Shown here one piece after another: positions 53,223-63,823 of a stretch of 64,000 nt of DNA. Made by a program: the position numbers and the translations under genes. Position 1 is the stretch's first letter; each line of letters begins with the position of its first letter. The notes beneath the pieces are model-generated. The model did no database searches and had not been told where the DNA came from. It worked only from the letters and a program-made list of their open reading frames with translations. The DNA comes from Brienomyrus brachyistius. Its lineage: Eukaryota > Chordata > Actinopteri > Osteoglossiformes > Mormyridae. The stretch spans positions 36,572,776 to 36,636,775 of the forward strand of contig NC_064536.1 in assembly GCF_023856365.1 (NCBI RefSeq). Direction: 5' to 3'.

Positions 53223-56200
53223 ATGGCGTAAACAACGCCGTGTGATTTTGAATCAGATGAAGCAGAACTCCCCTGGCCTCACATTAAATCAATGTTTACA
53301 TTACAGATTATAAAACAGAACAGCTATGTCATGCACTGTCTTGCGCGTCTGCCTAAGCGTGTCGACATTTCAACCTACAAGAACTCGACTTCGAACTTGA
53401 GGAAGCACGTTGCGGTATGTTGTAGTATATGTGTTTTGGCTGTGGATTTTATAACGTAATAACGTCATAAATAACTGTCAAATGTACATTGCTTTTGAGT
53501 AATTTATCACACTGCAGCCTCACAGACAGACACACATACACACACACACACACTAGTGAATAGCAAAGCACAGTCACCATGGTGGAGAGAAACTAAAGTG
53601 GAGTTCAGTGAATAAAACAATTTATAATAAAGAAAATCTTTTTTCTGTTAGGCACTGAGCATGTTTTTTTCAAATATCTCATTGAATTTCCCACCGTCAT
53701 GGTGTGGTGTGGTGATTAGTCTGTCTGAATGGATAAATTCCCTGTAGCCCAGATATTTTTTCTGTCAACAGAGGGTTCACCCCAACAAACTGAAGAGGTA
53801 CACAGACTTAGAGTCCCACAGAAAGCGAAAATCCTCCTCTTCTGACGAACCTCCTAAAAAGAATGTGAAGATCATAAATTCCTTCGCTGTCCCTCCACAG
53901 CAGGTAACACAAGCAAAGCTTAACAAGCTTGTGCTAAGTTTTGTATGTGAAGCCAACCATTTTCTGTGGTTGAGACACCATCCTTAAAGTCAATGTTAGA
54001 GACCTTGCAACCTCAGTGTACAGTAATGACAAGGAAAACGTTATGCTGTAGAATACAGGAATCTGCAAAGGACATGAAGAACATAATCATCAAAAATTTG
54101 AGCACTGTTAACCATGTTGCTACTACAACAGACTGCTGGACTGCCAGAAAACGTAGTTACTTAGGTGTCACCTGTCACTGGATAGACCACAACTCTCTAG
54201 AAAGGCACTCCGCTGCACTGGCTTGTAGACGCGTCAAAGGCTCACACACGTTTGATGTCCTTGCAGCAGCATTAGAAGAAATCCATTCTGAATACCACAT
54301 CAGGGAGAAAGTAACCAGGACAACAACAGACAATGGCTCAAACTTCCTGAAGGCCTTTCGAATATATAGTGTGGAGGAGAAAGAGGACAAGGTTACTGAT
54401 GGACAGGAGGAGCGAGACTCCACGGTTGATGATGTGTCAGAAGATGAAAGTGAGTTAGAGGTGGAGTATCAGGATGTGTCTGCTATTTTAGATGATGACA
54501 CTGGCCTGGAGTACCAACTTCCAAAGCACCAAAAGTGTGCATGCCATCTCCTCAATCTCATATCAACAATTGACACCACTGCTGCAGGAGCTGCAAGCGA
54601 AACATACAAGAGGCTGTCTGTCTGCTTTTGCAAAATGCAATGCTCTGTGGAATAAAACCAGCAGGTCAACCATGGCATTTGAAACAGTGCAACGTGAATG
54701 TAAACTGCAGTTCCTGAAACCCAATCAGACCCGTTGGACCTCCCTGTTCCTCGCTGTAGAAAGGGTTGTGCGCATTCAGAAGGAGCAAAGAGAAAAGGCA
54801 ATCCGCAATGTATGTACAGCATTGAAGATAAAGATGCAAGTTGGCAGTACTTGCATTGTTTGTTAAAGAGTAATGAAATGGATGTCAGCATTGTTGATTA
54901 ATGTCGGTGAATCCTCCTGTCTTAAGTTTAAAATATTGCAACATGATTTAGTGTTCTTTACATGGTTGTGTGATAATTGTAGTTGATTTGACTGAAATAG
55001 TTATTTTTATTTTGTATTTTTTTATTTAAGATGAATCTTTTGTAGGTTCAATCCAGTGGAAATGGGATTTTTGGCTGAGTACGCTGCTGTAATGAAGCCT
55101 GTTGCCATGGCCCTTAACATCCTCCAAGGGGAAACATCTGTGCATATGGGCTTCCTGCTGCCAACACTTCACCAGTTGCAGGACAAGCTGAAGAAGTTGG
55201 AGCCAGCTTGCAATGTGTGTAGACCACTCATTGACACGCTGCAGGATGGTATCCAGAAACGTTTTGAGGAGATGATGAAAGAACCTGAGCTGATTGCTGC
55301 AGCTATACTCCTACCAAAGTTCAGGACCTTCTGGACCACTGAAGAGAGCATCTTAAAAGCTGGTAAATATACTTATGTATCAATTTAAATGTGAATCCGT
55401 AGACCTTGACATACACTTACTAGCCACTTCATTAGGTCCACTTGTACAATCTAATTTGATCCATTACAACAGCTCTGCCATAGATTCTGGCAGATGACCA
55501 TGTTTATTGTTGAGGTTGTACAGTAGTTTGCAGTAGTGTTTAAATGGACTATTGTTTTGAGATGTTTCTAATATTTCGGCCACCTGAGAGGGCCAGAATA
55601 TTAGAAACACCAGTCAATATACAGTACTCCAGTACAACAACAACACCCACTATAGACAGACTTCAATAATAATAATAATAATAATAGTAATAAAGTAAAA
55701 TTGTTACCTTTTGACGGTGTCAACAAAAACAGGAAAATTTTGAGCTTTGTTAAAATAGAATTCATGACAGACCCTTTGTAGTGTATTGCATTATACTGTA
55801 CAGGTATCCCTAATGAAGTGGCCAGTGAGTGGATATGAATCTAATTCTTGTGCACCTAATTCATTTGAAAACAATTTATTGTACCACAGGCTTTGACTAC
55901 ATCAAAAATCACCTGGAAACTGACTTTGAGTTGGATGATGATGCCCACACAAATAGCAGCCCGTCTGATGAAGATGACTTTTTTGCATCCATGAGGGCAG
56001 GAAAATCAGAAACAGGAGAGCTGGAGCGGTACCTTTCATGTTCAACCAATGGAGGTATGGATATCTTACATTCCTTTCCTCAAATGAAGAACCTCTCACT
56101 CAAAGTCAACACCAGTCTTCCAGCATCTGCAGCCTGTGAGAGACTCTTTAGTCATGCAGGACTCCTGTTCACGGCTAAAAGATCACAGCTTCACTGGAAG

Positions 56201-56251
56201 AACCTTGAGAGCCAACTGCTGTTGAAGCTTAACAGTCACTTCACTGAGTGA
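53223..56251 (+). pseudogene. hAT transposase, multi-exon, inactivated
   Basis: Exon 1 (53,223-53,414) starts ATGGCG then TAA, a stop at the third codon. It encodes a BED zinc finger (ISTYKNSTSNLRKHV-like) whose second Cys seems lost. The next part (53,770-54,655) has a PPKKNVKIINSF linker, a frame break near 53,975, then the catalytic segments TTDCWTARKRSYLGVTCHW (first Asp) and TTDNGSNFLKAF (second Asp), and a second frame break near 54,600. QTRWTSLFLAVERV (54,730-54,775) follows, then 55,046-55,360. After an intron holding a MITE, the last exon (55,889-56,251) carries the hATC dimerisation part, ASAACERLFSHAGLLF and NLESQLLLKLNSHF. Confidence 0.9.
55414..55831. mobile_element. MITE in a hAT intron
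   Basis: CACTTACTAGCCACTTCATT at the left and AATGAAGTGGCCAGTGAGTG at the right form imperfect inverted ends, the wording of a common fish MITE (GGCCACTTTATTAGGTACAC). An AAT microsatellite (55,663-55,688) lies inside. It occupies the intron before the last hAT transposase exon, so the transposase could have tolerated it. Confidence 0.8.
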
Positions 56252-56682
56252 TTCAGAACACGAATTTTCAGCAACACACACAATGCACAGCCTGTTCCTC
56301 CGTATAATCTCTGCCTGCTGAGCCTGTTGTTATTGTTACGATGTTATTAGCATTTCCTGTGGTTGAATTTGCCTTAATTTATGTTTGTTAATATTTTGTC
56401 ATTTTGTGAAAACGTTATTTATTATTGTTTTAGTTAAAGAATTTGCATTGCTATTTTGTTTTTGTCTATTTAACTACATTCATGCTCTGAAACAATAAAT
56501 CAAAAGTTACTCAATAAGTTACTCAATACTTGAGTAGTTTTTTCACTAAGTACTTTCTTACTCTTACTCAAGTAATTATTTGGATGAGTACTTTTACTTT
56601 TACTTGAGTCATATTATTCTAAAGTAACTATACTCTTACTTGAGTACAATTTTTGGCTACTCTACCCACCTCTGCCCAGGAC

Positions 56683-56760
56683 AGAAACCTCTGGAGATCT
56701 ACCTTTGGCGGCCCATACCCCGGAAGGGGTGGAGGGCGAAAATGAATGAAAAATGTGCCT
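56683..56760 (+). mobile_element. 3' end of the RTE-type LINE
   Basis: Directly after the right-hand CCCAGGAC copy, the frame continues RNLWRSTFGGPYPGRGG to a TGA at about 56,741, then AATGAATGAAAAATG, a short RTE-like tail. This shows that 47,411-56,682 is an insertion in the LINE's last codons. Confidence 0.85.
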
Positions 56761-57008
56761 CAGAATGAGCTACGTAAAATGTGGCGTATGGCTGTCAATT
56801 TTACAGTGAAAGGTGACATTACTTTAACGTTTTTCTCTATGTGCTAAATGAAATTACCATTACGTATTACACCCAGTTCGATGTGCTGTGAAGTTACTTA
56901 AACTAAGCCTGCTTTTTCTCCTCCTCAATCATTTCTTTTCTTAATTGTATCAGTGTAATAACCACACACCCATGTCAGATATGGCAGCTGTGTTTTATGG
57001 CGCTAAAC

Positions 57009-57200
57009 CAGGGGTGTCAAACTCCAGTCCTGGGGGGCCGGAGCCCTGCAGTTTTTGGTTTCCCCTCATTTAACACATCTGATTCAACTCGTTGTGCTAA
57101 TTACCACAGAGCTCATAAGCTAAACCATTTGTGGTGGAACAGGGAAAGAGCTAAGCTACACAGGGCTCCGGACCTCCAGGATTGGAGTTTGACACCCCTG
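57009..57200. mobile_element. hAT-type MITE, 192 bp
   Basis: CAGGGGTGTCAAACTCCAGT at the left and ATTGGAGTTTGACACCCCTG at the right are long inverted ends (over 30 bp, through CCGGAGCCCTG). Flanking 8-mers CGCTAAAC (57,001) and TGCTAAAT (57,201) match at six of eight positions, an aged hAT target duplication. Confidence 0.9.
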
Positions 57201-57737
57201 TGCTAAATGAAACGAATTAAATTTGTTTCTGACAGATGAACGGTTGTTTTATCTTGGGCCAAACCACACATCCATATGTTTAGTTGTTTTAAATGAGGAT
57301 GAAAATACCTTGTACATAATTGTAAATATATCATTTGTGAGTAGCCGGGAATGTTATCATGCCCGGGGGGCTGGGTGGCCAGTTGACCTTGGACCCCCGG
57401 AGGTTTGTTCCTCCTTGTTGAGGAGTTTTTGGTTCCTGTCCTCTGTTGTCTTCTGGCCTTTTGTTTCTGGTTTTGTAATTTTAGATAAATTTGCATTGTG
57501 TTACGTTTTATGTTGTGCAAATAAAAGTTCTTTACTGTTATTTTGGTGTGATTTTTTTTTAGGAAATGCTGTACATATATAACAACCCTTTGATAAGCAA
57601 AGTAAGATATAAAATGACCTAAACATTAACCAGATATACAAGAATTACAGTAAACAATGCCCATGTCCATAATTAAGGGGAAACGTTTTTTTAGCTTCCT
57701 TTCCCTTAATTATAGCCCTACAGGCAAAGAAAAATCG
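57201..57737. other. Spacer, nothing certain
   Basis: A T-rich tract with AATAAAAG at 57,521 could be the end of an unrecognised retroelement. The 119-codon plus frame here has no domain. Confidence 0.35.
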
Positions 57738-57840
57738 GTTCAAGTTCAGTTCAAGACTTTTATTGTTATTGTTCAGTTGCCTGGACAACGAAATTAACTG
57801 GCAAGACCACACAGATACAAGAAAAGTGACAGTGACATTA
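57738..57840 (-). mobile_element. LINE 3' end fragment
   Basis: The minus strand reads TAATTTCGTTGTCC, then CAATAACAATAAAAGTCTTG, the usual last 60-80 bp of fish L2-like LINEs. Confidence 0.6.
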
Positions 57841-58559
57841 CAAGATAAAAAAAAAAAGTATAATAAATAAAAGAATAACACAGGGCCATAGTAAATAGCA
57901 GCAGTTAAAATGACTATATGGAGGGGATCCACACATACTACGCCCACACACATGACTTCCTTCTTAAAACACAAGGAACAACGGGCAGGTTAAGAATTTT
58001 GGTTGATGAATAGAGAACTTTTTTTTTAAGTTATTATAATATGGGTACGAAACATTGATTTACACCCCAATTTCATTCCATTTTCTAAAGAAAAGGCATC
58101 TATTCAGCAATACCACAAAAACCTTATGTAAGATTACTGTCAGGCACTAAAAGCGATACGCACACAGATGCAAGTATTACAATCAGCAAAGCAAAATGGT
58201 TTAAATACCACAATAAAGTGGCGGCTGAACTACAAATATAAACATCGATGACCCATCTCACAATACGTGATCAATGCATGATGATACATGACGTCCGCGC
58301 CCTGAATCACGCAATCACAGTCTGCTGCAAAATGTGAATACATGCGCAGTATCGAGCCTGTGGAAGTGTTCCGTGGACGCATGCGTGATGAATGTGCGCA
58401 TGCATAGTAGAAGAAGTAACTTTTTTTTTTTTATTAAACTTTTTAATACAGAACAGTGATAAAACAAAATGTAAAATAATAAATATTGTACAGTAATAAG
58501 GGAAAACATGCTAGGGGGTGCTATATACCTGTATAGCTAATTTGTAAGGGAATATTAGC
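57841..58559. other. Spacer, nothing recognised
   Basis: AT-rich; no gene or repeat was identified. Confidence 0.4.
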
Positions 58560-59170
58560 AGTTGAGTCCAAACGTACCATCATGACTTATGGTGTCCCTC
58601 AAGGATCAATTCTTGGGCCCCTTTTATTTAATTGTTGTATGATCTCAGTTGGCCAGATTCTTCGGGACTACAAGGTAGCTCATCATGACAGTTATTTTGC
58701 TTTGCTGCCAAATGACTATAGTCCTATAGATTCACTGAGTCTGCGCCTCAAGGCAATAAATAACTAGATACAACAAAATTTGCTCCAATTAAAGAAAGAC
58801 AAAACTGGAATAATGCTTTTTGGTAACAAAGCTGAAAGACTCAAAATGAATGGTTTTCTAGGCACTAGGACTCTACAGACTACAGGCCAAATCAATATTC
58901 TTGGTGTTAAACAGACAAGGACCTTAACTTCAACAGCTACATCAAAGTCCTATCTAAGGTGTCAGTTTATCTTAAAAATATTGCTAAAATCTTAGCTTGT
59001 GTTCCTAAACTAGACAGATAAACTTAAGCATGTATTTATCGCCAGTTAACTGGATTATTGTAATGCTCTCCTGACTGGTCTTCCCCAAAGACTATCAGAA
59101 AGCTTTAACTCATTGAAAATGCTGCTGCTAAAATCCTATGGAAGTTTATATTGGACTTTATTATTTGTAA
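58560..59170 (+). pseudogene. L2-like LINE, RT core fragment
   Basis: Reads TYGVPQGSILGPLLFN (RT block with PQGSxLGPLLF), a mutated palm where the usual YADDTQLY reads SYFALLPNDYSPIDSL, then LLQLKKDKTGIMLFGNKAE, NILGVKQTRTL and later LDYCNALLTGLPQR. The catalytic DD is lost and stops are present. The LINE type is the same as the C-terminal fragment at 27,902-28,216. Confidence 0.8.
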
Positions 59171-59241
59171 CCCACAGAAGACAACCCACAAATATGTACC
59201 GTGATCCATAAATATTTCCTTATCCACACATTTGCATTTGT

Positions 59242-60309
59242 ATGCCACAGACTATGAAGGAATCCCAGCCGAAGATGCGGCAAGGTGCATCTGTGACACT
59301 CTCACTGCCCGCCTTCTGTGGGGCACCTGCATCTGTGACACTCTCACTGCCCGTTTTCTGTGGGGCACCTGCATCTGTGATACTCTCACTGCCCGCCTTC
59401 TGTGGGGCACCTGCATCTGTGACACTCTCACTGCCCGCCTTCTGTGGGGCACCTGCATCTGTGAAACTCTCACTGCCCGCCTTCTGTGGGGCACCTTCAT
59501 CTGTGACACTCTCACTGCCCGCCTTCTGTGGGGCACCTGCATCTGTGACACTCTCACTGCCCGCCTTCTGTGGGGCACCTGCATCTGTGACACTCTCACT
59601 GCCCGTCTTCTGTGGGGCACCTGCATCTGTGACACTCTCACTACAGGTCTTCTGTGGAGCACCTGCATCTGTGACACTCTCACTGCCAGTCTTCTGTGGG
59701 GCACCTGCACCTGTGACACTCTCACTGCCCGCCTTCTGTGGGGCACCTGCATCTGTGAAACTCTCACTGCCCGCCTTCTGTGGGGCACCTGCACCTGTGA
59801 CACTCTCACTGCCCGCCTTCTGTGGGGCACCTGCATCTGTGACACTCTCACTGCCCGTCTTCTGTGGGGCACCTGCATCTGTGACACTCTCACTGCCCGT
59901 CTTCTGTGGGGCACCTGCATCTGTGACACTCTCACTGCCCGTCTTCTGTGGGTCACCTGCATCTGTGACACTCTCACTGCCCGTCTTCTGTGGGGCACCT
60001 GCATCTGTGACACTCTCACTGCCCGCCTTCTGTGGGGCACCTGCATCTGTGACACGCCACAATCAGCTGACTGTCTGGCGTTGCTCAGCAGTCGGTGTGG
60101 TGTTCTGCAGTCTGTGCGGCGTTCAGCAGTTGCCCCACCTCATTTTAGGTGGGGTTTCTAAAGACCAAAATGTGCAGCTATCAAAGCCTGAGACTGACAT
60201 GTTGAGAAATTGTGGGAATTATTTGATTGTAGCCAGTATTTTAACAGATGATGAACCCAAATCATCCCTTGCTAGAGCACGTTTAAAGGTACCTGTGAGT
60301 CTCGGCTGA
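59242..60309 (+). CDS. Candidate 355-residue repeat protein (doubtful)
   Basis: A true ATG opens a frame of 355 codons to TGA at 60,307: a short polar start (MPQTMKESQPKMRQG), 18 copies of a 14-residue unit (ASVTLSLPAFCGAP), and a 90-residue unique end without a recognised domain. The Kozak context is weak, there is no signal peptide, and the openness follows from the 42-bp unit. The upstream LINE RT fragment suggests a transposon-derived setting. It is probably not a gene; the unique ends are the only reason to keep it. Confidence 0.15.
   Translation: MPQTMKESQPKMRQGASVTLSLPAFCGAPASVTLSLPVFCGAPASVILSLPAFCGAPASVTLSLPAFCGAPASVKLSLPAFCGAPSSVTLSLPAFCGAPASVTLSLPAFCGAPASVTLSLPVFCGAPASVTLSLQVFCGAPASVTLSLPVFCGAPAPVTLSLPAFCGAPASVKLSLPAFCGAPAPVTLSLPAFCGAPASVTLSLPVFCGAPASVTLSLPVFCGAPASVTLSLPVFCGSPASVTLSLPVFCGAPASVTLSLPAFCGAPASVTRHNQLTVWRCSAVGVVFCSLCGVQQLPHLILGGVSKDQNVQLSKPETDMLRNCGNYLIVASILTDDEPKSSLARARLKVPVSLG
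59287..60055. repeat. 42-bp minisatellite, 18 exact-length units
   Basis: The unit GCATCTGTGACACTCTCACT + GCCCGCCTTCTGTGGGGCAC + CT repeats 18 times (59,287-60,042) plus 13 bp, with point changes but no length change. Because 42 is a multiple of three, two plus frames and two minus frames stay open throughout. The plus frames read ASVTLSLPAFCGAP or ICDTLTARLLWGTC; the minus frames read GAPQKAGSESVTDA or VPHRRRAVRVSQMQ. Confidence 0.95.
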
Positions 60310-60622
60310 AGTTATTAGTGGATTCTTAGTCAAGATACATTTCTGTTCTTCTTTGTACTGAAGGGTGATGCTATATTTAAAACTTGAACCAGTTTCTTTG
60401 ACACAGTGGTTGTGAACCGGTTGATCATGATTAACAGGTCGATCTATTGGGCTTTTGTCGTCAATCGCAACAATCAGACGCTGAAAAAGTAGCTCACAGT
60501 AACTAAGGTTAAAGGCTGCTACTCTAACACATAAATTATAAACCTGCCATTTATGGTCAGATTGTGAATTAGATAAATTATTTATGGAAAAATTATTAAT
60601 TATGCTCATTGAATTAATCTTA

Positions 60623-60624
<2 letters not shown>

Positions 60625-60688
<64 letters not shown>
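60625..60688. repeat. TA microsatellite
   Basis: About 30 TA units with one G interruption, followed by a T run. Confidence 0.95.
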
Positions 60689-60689
60689 T

Positions 60690-61447
60690 TTTTTTTTTTT
60701 TAATAGAGCATATATGCATTGTAACTGTTTTATGAACCAGTGCCCTGCATCATAAAGCAAGGTTTGTTAGTTAACTGGATAACTTGTTGGATTTAAGGTA
60801 CCCCAGTTTAAATGCACTTTATCTTTGTTTACTTACATTTAGTCCAGGTCAGGTCGGGGATCATGCACTGGTACAGCACGTTGGGATACTTTGGGATCCC
60901 GGATGGCAGCCCCTCAAGTGGACATGCGGCTTAGTCCTCCCCTCAGGAAATTACCATCTACAGTACTGAAGGAGTCCACTCTTCATCTCAGGTAACTGTA
61001 TAGCATCCATGTCTCTAAAGACTTGGACCTTTGTGATGGTCTGTTTCGCAACCATGAGGGACTTTTGGAACAGGAGCATCCAGACACATACCTGCAGGTT
61101 CATGATGTAGGGAGCCACCCACTGGCCCAATGGCGGAATCCAATGGCGTAGCCGAAGGCTGTGAGTGTGTGTTGATCCTTCCAAGCGCTCCTGGGAATTA
61201 CTTACCCTTTTTAATATATAAAGTATTCTTTTAGACACATATCTGACTCCATTTTATTAAATTCCTTATTTCAGCAAATTGTAGTCATGACGTTTATGTT
61301 GTTCGGATTACTTCGAGACTCTCCTTTATATTACCAACTCTAATTTACCCCTGACAAACGAGTCCACCAGATCCGCCTCGGCCGACAGGGCGATCCGCGG
61401 GCCTGTTCCACAGGGTTTCTCTTTGAGGTACAGAAATCACCACCATT
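60690..61447. other. Spacer, nothing certain
   Basis: 60,840-61,230 has retroelement-like 3' wording but no frame or terminus that I can assign. Confidence 0.35.
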
Positions 61448-61449
61448 TA

Positions 61450-61732
61450 CAGTTTTTTACAATCGCTATGACAGTTTTTGCAATACATTTAAGAAGTTTC
61501 CTAAACTCTTAACACAGTTAGTACAACATCCGTCTTTGTAGGCTATACAATTAACACATTTCTTGTTGCTATGATACAAAATGCATACAGGTAACACCAA
61601 TTTAAAATGCTTGAACTTCTTTTACACACAAGCTCAACCAAGACAAAAACAATGTAATTTTACAGTCAAATCTACAAATGCTTTCACACTGTATGGCAGA
61701 ACAGATAACATCATGTTCTAAACATAACATAT

Positions 61733-61767
<35 letters not shown>

Positions 61768-62389
61768 ATGCCTGCACGAGGGAGAGGAAGACAAGTACCA
61801 GGACAATTGAGAGGAGTGGGACAAGGTAGAGGGAGAGGAGTTAGAATGCAAATAGAAGTCTGTACTGCAGCAGTTCTGTGTCTGTATTTTTTTTTACATA
61901 AACTGTACATTTTATAAAGCTACTTTGAGATGGTCATAAATTTTTTTGTATTGAATTTCTGCAGCAAAGGAAACAAAATGCATGCATTTACTAAACGCAA
62001 CAAAACAAAAATGTAGAAAGGTTTCAAATATAAGGGCAGACCTGACACATAAAATAATGCAGTTTCTGTAATTTCAGCTGATGATAGTGTTTTTTTGTCA
62101 ATGTGTTATGATTGACTAAATGTTCCTGTTGGAAGAGAACATGTGTTAGTGTTTTCAATAATTATTCGATTTTAAAACATGTTTGCAGTGTTTTGCTAGA
62201 TATAGTGTACTGTGGTACTTTATTATTGTATTTTGAAAATTAGTTTTGAGGTTTAGTTTACAACGTGTGATTTTGAGCATGAAATTAACCGTTTTGCCAA
62301 TTGTGTGTTTTAGATGTATTGGTACGTTAAGAGTTTAGGGAACTTGTTAAATGTATTGCAAAAACTGTCATAGCGATTGTAAAAAACTG
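61450..62389. mobile_element. IS630/Tc-like DNA transposon, non-autonomous
   Basis: TA flanks both sides (61,448-61,449 and 62,390-62,391). The inverted ends CAGTTTTTTACAATCGCTAT and its complement extend to about 75-80 bp (through GCAATACATTT and CTAAACTCTTAA). Inside is a trace of a transposase start on the plus strand, GRGRQVPGQLRGVGQGRGRG, the Arg/Gly-rich N-terminus typical of one fish Tc-like family. It is followed by an early stop; no catalytic domain is left. A GAAA microsatellite (61,734-61,768) lies just before it. Confidence 0.85.
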
Positions 62390-62391
62390 TA

Positions 62392-63351
62392 ACTTTTAGT
62401 TGATCTAATTAATTTATAGTTAAAACAATAAAGTGCCAAGTACAATAAAACACTAAATTAACACTTCCGTTAAAACGGAACTTTTTAGATTATCCGACAA
62501 CGTCAGCGATAACAACCTTTGAAATTAAACTTTTAAAATTACCAAATTAACAATTACCTACCATATATGGGGGGTCATTAAACTACAGTGTGCTTCACAG
62601 AGCAGCGAAATGAGTGAAGCTGTACAGACGAATGTGCATTATTTCAGTAAAATGAAGATATCGGCTGGAGCAAAGCTCTCCTCTGTGTCTGGTTATAACA
62701 AAAATGTGTCTATTTGCTAACAGGAGGCTTCATATCCATGCAACCAGGAAGAAGTTCTTGTGGTTTTTCCTTCCCAGAAGCGTTTCTGTAGATCTTCAGA
62801 TTCAGTCTATATTGCAACATCGAAATTACAACTAAGCCTGGACACCCTGCAGGAAATTTCACAGAAAATATCGTGTATTGCTATACCGCCTACTGGTTTA
62901 CACTGATTTTTATGCATTTTCTTATGTTTGGCTCGTCACTTAAGCATCATCTTTCCTTCAACCATTCACCATCATTGTTTTCTCCCTTGATCCACACCCC
63001 CAGGTGATAAGGTTGTGAATCATTTATGTTTACTGATTGGCCCCTCAGCTGAACATAATTGTGATGCGACAATCTCTACTAGGTTTTTGTAAAATACTCA
63101 ACAACTCTTGGCGAAATCAGCTGATTCCCTTCTGTTCAGTAGCAAATCTTGGCAGCTTCAGCTGGCTACATGTCGCTTAACTACAAGGTTGATAATATGT
63201 TTGATCTTCAATACAGTGATAAGTTGCAGAGCTAATTAAGGTGGATGTTCATACCACTAGGACTAAAATAAAATAGCCAACAGAATGTTAACATAGGGTG
63301 CAGAAACATACTTATTTGATCATATTGTAATAATTACATCATGAGTATTTG
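62392..63351. other. Spacer, nothing recognised
   Basis: AT-rich sequence without a supported feature. Confidence 0.5.
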
Positions 63352-63450
63352 CTCACCCTGCCTCGTGCCCATTGCTTCCGGGATAGGCTCCGGACCCCCT
63401 GCGACCCAATAGGATAAGCGGTTTGGAAAATGGATGGAAGGATGGATGGA
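63352..63450 (+). mobile_element. SINE-like repeat, 3' end only
   Basis: CCCTGCCTCGTGCCCATTGC, GGGATAGGCTCCGG, GGATAAGCGGTTTGGAAAATGG and (ATGG)n match the last 100 bp of the repeat at 5,471-5,785. Confidence 0.8.
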
Positions 63451-63806
63451 TATTGCATACACTTTACCTACATAATCTACCAAGACAACATAACGCAATT
63501 TGAATATGTAAGTGTATATATTTCTCACACAGGGATAATTGAAAGGTTAATTGATGATGCTGCAGTCCAGTGTCCATAACATATACTTCTTCATTCTTCA
63601 CGATTCTGATCTGAGCTGCTCCCCAGCGGTTCCTTCATGTTGTACTCATGGCAGGAACGGCTTGACTCCCGATCTGGCAGGACCTTGTCAGCGACCTCTG
63701 TGTTGTAGTCTGGTTCCATGTTGGGCCAAGAATTTGCTGATCTAAACGGTCCTCCCACCTCCTTCGACAAAGCAGCTATAGGGTCACATGTTGGACAGCG
63801 TTCTGC

Positions 63807-63823
63807 CCACTAGGGGGCGCAGT
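63807..63823 (+). promoter_or_regulatory. CTCF-like motif
   Basis: CCACTAGGGGGCGCAGT is an almost ideal CTCF core (CCACxAGGGGGCGC). Near the window edge, with no annotated neighbour, it could mark a domain boundary. It is a sequence match only. Confidence 0.45.

Larger units (their letters stand above)
47411..56674 (+). mobile_element. hAT DNA transposon with perfect 8-bp target duplication
   Basis: Left end CAGAGGTGGGTAGTAACGCG; right end GGCTACTCTACCCACCTCTG. The inverted terminus CAGAGGTGGGTAG is 13 bp, with subterminal ACTTGAGTA-type repeats on both sides. CCCAGGAC flanks it (47,403-47,410 and 56,675-56,682), exactly 8 bp as for hAT. It inserted into the RTE ORF. Without its own guests (L1 at 47,557-52,965, MITE at 55,414-55,831) it would be about 3.4 kb, a normal autonomous hAT size. 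Transposase exons lie at 53,223-56,251. Confidence 0.95.

Noticed and set aside
53966..54655. Host gene with a DDE-like domain
   Set aside because: It lies inside the hAT element with terminal repeats and target duplication, and is broken by stops, so it is a transposase and not a domesticated gene.
59220..60062. 280- and 267-codon minus-strand repeat frames
   Set aside because: Their openness follows from the 42-bp unit. The longer one lacks an ATG start, and nothing unique flanks the repeats on that strand.
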